Positions 62,229 through 64,000 of a stretch of 64,000 bases of DNA are shown piece by piece. The translations under genes were made by a program, and so were the position numbers. Where the stretch lies: positions 269,154-333,153 of the forward strand of contig NZ_JYII01000019.1 of NCBI RefSeq assembly GCF_000948415.1. Reading direction: 5' to 3'. This DNA is from Thalassospira sp. HJ (GTDB lineage Bacteria; Pseudomonadota; Alphaproteobacteria; Rhodospirillales; Thalassospiraceae). Below the pieces are notes generated by a model. That model made no database searches and was not told the DNA's origin. It saw only the letters and a program-made list of their open reading frames with translations. The stretch's first letter is position 1, and each line of letters begins with the position of its first letter.

Positions 62229-63572
62229 ATGGCTCTTAATATTATTTCCAACTATGCAGCGAACGTCGCCCATCGAAACCTGACTGCTTCGGACACGATG
62301 GCGACGCGATCGCTTGCAAAACTTTCGTCTGGTACCCGCGTTGTTTCGGCACGTGATGATGCTGCATCCATGGCCATCGGTGCACGTCTGAACGCGACGA
62401 CGGAATCCCTTAAAACGGCAACGGTTAACGTTAACCAGGCCAACTCGATGCTCCAGATCGCCGACGGCGGCATGGCCACCATCGATAATATCCTGGTGCG
62501 CATGAAGACACTTGCTGTTCAGGCATCCTCGGGCAACTTGTCCAACACCGAACGCGGGTTCCTCAATGACGAATTCGTTCAGCTGCGCGAAGAAATCGAC
62601 CGCATTGCTTCATCGACCAACTTCAACGGCATTCAGCTGTTGGGTGACGGTGGCGACGTTGCGATCAACTTCGACGATCTTGCAGCCGGCGGAAGCGGTG
62701 CGGCCCTGACCCCGGTCAACGGCTTCGACAACTTTTCCATCACCGATAACAACTACTGGGCGACCGATACCGATAGCGACATCACCGATAACAACTTTGA
62801 AGTTGATATCGATTACGCTGCCGGTGGCCAGGTCATCATGACGGTGAATGCCACTGTTGATGGCGACAACCGTTCGCAGTCAATCGACGTAACGGACTAT
62901 GCTTCGGGCGGCACCACCGCAATTGGGGCAGGTGAAAATGCGACCCTGAACTTCGATGAGCTTGGCCTGAGCTTCACGGTGAACACCAACTTCTCGGCAT
63001 CTGTATCGTCAATTGCCGCAGACAACACTGGTGCGTCAAACTTTGGCTCTGACACCACGTTCAACGGCGTTGCCGGTAACGATTCTTCGGCGAACGTGAT
63101 CAATATGGCTGCTGACAACGGCCAGGGTCTCCAGCAGACTGTTGACTTCCAAGTCGGAGCAGGAAACACCGCAAATGATCGTCTAGAGATTGAGTTTACC
63201 GCAGTTGACTCTGAAACTCTGGGCAGTGGTGCAGCTGGTACAGCAGACTCCATTTCTGACCTTGGTGCCAATGCGATTGATACAGCTGCCGGCGCACAGG
63301 AAGCTGTGGAGGTTGTCAGCCGCGCAATTGATGACCTGCAGCGCGCTCGTGCCAATATCGGCACCTATCAAAACCGCTTGGATTTCGCGGCACAGAACTT
63401 GGCCTCAACGCAGGAAAATACAGAGTCTGCGCGCTCGACCCTCCTTGATCTTGATGTTGCCGCCGAAATGACCAACTTTACGTCAAAGCAAATCCTTGTG
63501 CAGTCTGGCGTGGCAATGCTCGCACAGGCCAACCAAATGCCGCAGAACCTTCTGCGCCTGTTGCAGGGCTAA
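62229..63572 (+). CDS. fliC: Flagellin FliC (first copy)
   Basis: A 447-residue flagellin: MALNIISNYAANVAHRNL... SGTRVVSARDDAASMAIG at the N-terminal D0/D1 and ...QASSGNLSNTERGFLNDEFVQLREEIDRIASSTNFNG through the conserved helix, with a Ser/Asp/Gly-rich variable D2/D3-like region (about 140-360) and the C-terminal ENTESARSTLLDLDVAAEMTNFTSKQILVQSGVAMLAQANQMPQNLLRLL. AGGAGG precedes the start. A terminator follows. It is the filament protein, exported by the FlhB/FliPQR gate encoded upstream. Confidence 0.97.
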   Translation: MALNIISNYAANVAHRNLTASDTMATRSLAKLSSGTRVVSARDDAASMAIGARLNATTESLKTATVNVNQANSMLQIADGGMATIDNILVRMKTLAVQASSGNLSNTERGFLNDEFVQLREEIDRIASSTNFNGIQLLGDGGDVAINFDDLAAGGSGAALTPVNGFDNFSITDNNYWATDTDSDITDNNFEVDIDYAAGGQVIMTVNATVDGDNRSQSIDVTDYASGGTTAIGAGENATLNFDELGLSFTVNTNFSASVSSIAADNTGASNFGSDTTFNGVAGNDSSANVINMAADNGQGLQQTVDFQVGAGNTANDRLEIEFTAVDSETLGSGAAGTADSISDLGANAIDTAAGAQEAVEVVSRAIDDLQRARANIGTYQNRLDFAAQNLASTQENTESARSTLLDLDVAAEMTNFTSKQILVQSGVAMLAQANQMPQNLLRLLQG

Positions 63573-63600
63573 CGTAACACAACTCGATAGAAGCAACACG

Positions 63601-63631
63601 AACGCCGGCAAAATGATTTTGCCGGCGTTTT
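63601..63631 (+). terminator. Rho-independent terminator after the first flagellin
   Basis: AACGCCGGCAAAA / TTTTGCCGGCGTT with a TGA loop is a perfect 13-bp stem followed by T-rich DNA, 28 bases after the flagellin stop. Confidence 0.9.
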
Positions 63632-63825
63632 CTTTTTGCCTACTACGTCAATTCACTAATGCTTGGTTAATATTCTGATAGACTCAGGCGATACAAACGT
63701 ATAAGTTTGATGCGTTAAAGTGTAGCTTTGTAATTTCAATGCATGAAAAACACAAAGCGATCCGGCATGTAGTCGGAATTTCGTGACGGGCCTCCGTCAG
63801 AGCTATCCATGTAGGAGATACCAAA

Positions 63826-64000
63826 ATGGCTCTCAATATTATTTCCAACTATGCAGCAAACGTTGCGCACCGCAACTTGTCTGCTTCTGATGAGATGGCG
63901 ACCCGTTCGCTGTCCAAACTTTCGTCTGGTACCCGTGTTGTTTCTGCACGTGACGATGCCGCTTCCATGGCCATCGGCGCGCGTTTGAATGCAACCACTC
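63826..64000 (+). CDS. Flagellin, second copy (3' part beyond window)
   Basis: The first 58 codons are visible and run off the edge. They match the first flagellin at 55 of 58 residues (changes at positions 19, 23 and 30) while the DNA differs at many third positions, so the copies are old enough to have diverged synonymously. The start follows TGTAGGAG like that of the first copy. No sigma-54 site was found upstream in the 253-base gap; it has a GACGG-GCCT-CCGTC hairpin (about 63783-63799). The total length is unknown. Confidence 0.95.
   Translation, partial: MALNIISNYAANVAHRNLSASDEMATRSLSKLSSGTRVVSARDDAASMAIGARLNATT

Noticed and set aside
63573..63825. Sigma-28 or sigma-54 promoter for the second flagellin
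   Set aside because: Partial matches such as TTAAAGTG exist but lack a second box at the right spacing, so no promoter is claimed.
1..64000. tRNA, rRNA, CRISPR arrays, insertion sequences with transposase, prophage genes
   Set aside because: I looked for these on both strands by eye and found no cloverleaf with a GTTC-type T arm in context, no repeat-spacer pattern, and no transposase or integrase motif. Small RNAs without strong features could have been missed.

Overview
The window looks like the chromosome of a motile, Gram-negative alphaproteobacterium, most likely a Rhodospirillales relative such as Thalassospira. This is an inference from protein character, with no database search behind it. 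Supporting signs are a CckA-type hybrid kinase, a FliX regulator, a DksA that has lost most zinc-finger cysteines, a GAAC-N7-GAAC LexA box upstream of recA, a FlgJ without a muramidase domain and moderately GC-rich DNA. I see no rRNA, tRNA, CRISPR array, phage or complete insertion sequence.

Bases 1-12110: an autotransporter-like gene runs off the left edge on the minus strand. A TetR regulator is divergent from a polyamine-type ABC uptake operon (binding protein, two permeases, ATPase) that continues into a metallo-beta-lactamase-fold hydrolase and an aldehyde dehydrogenase. Two TGAAC-N2-GTTCA palindromes lie between regulator and operon. Then come a 266-bp palindromic intergenic element, a TPR protein, a DUF2254 membrane protein and an AraC/GyrI-type regulator.

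Bases 12111-30640: alaS, a GNAT acetyltransferase, two entericidin-like lipoproteins with a DUF1328 membrane peptide between them, recA with its LexA box, nikR, an EamA transporter, four tandem paralogues of a small periplasmic solute-binding-like protein, a second EamA transporter, a CaCA cation exchanger, cckA, and a chemoreceptor fused to a PilZ domain.

Bases 30700-64000 are almost entirely flagellar. Minus strand: flgB-flgC-fliE-fliQ-fliR-flhB. Plus strand: csrA, a stand-alone FlhB C-terminal-domain protein, an unknown small helical protein, fliO and fliP. A second palindromic element (267 bp) overlaps the fliP stop codon and is followed by a DAO-type oxidoreductase and a Sel1 protein. 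A long minus-strand series fliL-fliM-DUF6468-motE-cheY-cheZ-motB-like-motB-like-giant TPR protein faces the plus-strand flgF-flgG-flgA-flgH group. After dksA and fliX come flgI-flgJ-flgN-flgK-flgL-fliW-flagellin and the start of a second flagellin.

Five sites with the sigma-54 -24/-12 pattern precede flgB, fliL, flgF, flgI and the first flagellin gene, so RpoN probably drives most of this regulon. CsrA, FliW and flagellin together have the parts of the known CsrA-FliW-flagellin translational switch. The observations most worth follow-up are the two same-sized palindromic elements, the four tandem binding-protein paralogues without a permease, and the tandem MotB-like pair in which one member lacks both the proton-channel aspartate and the peptidoglycan-binding signature, next to a 1164-residue beta/TPR protein.
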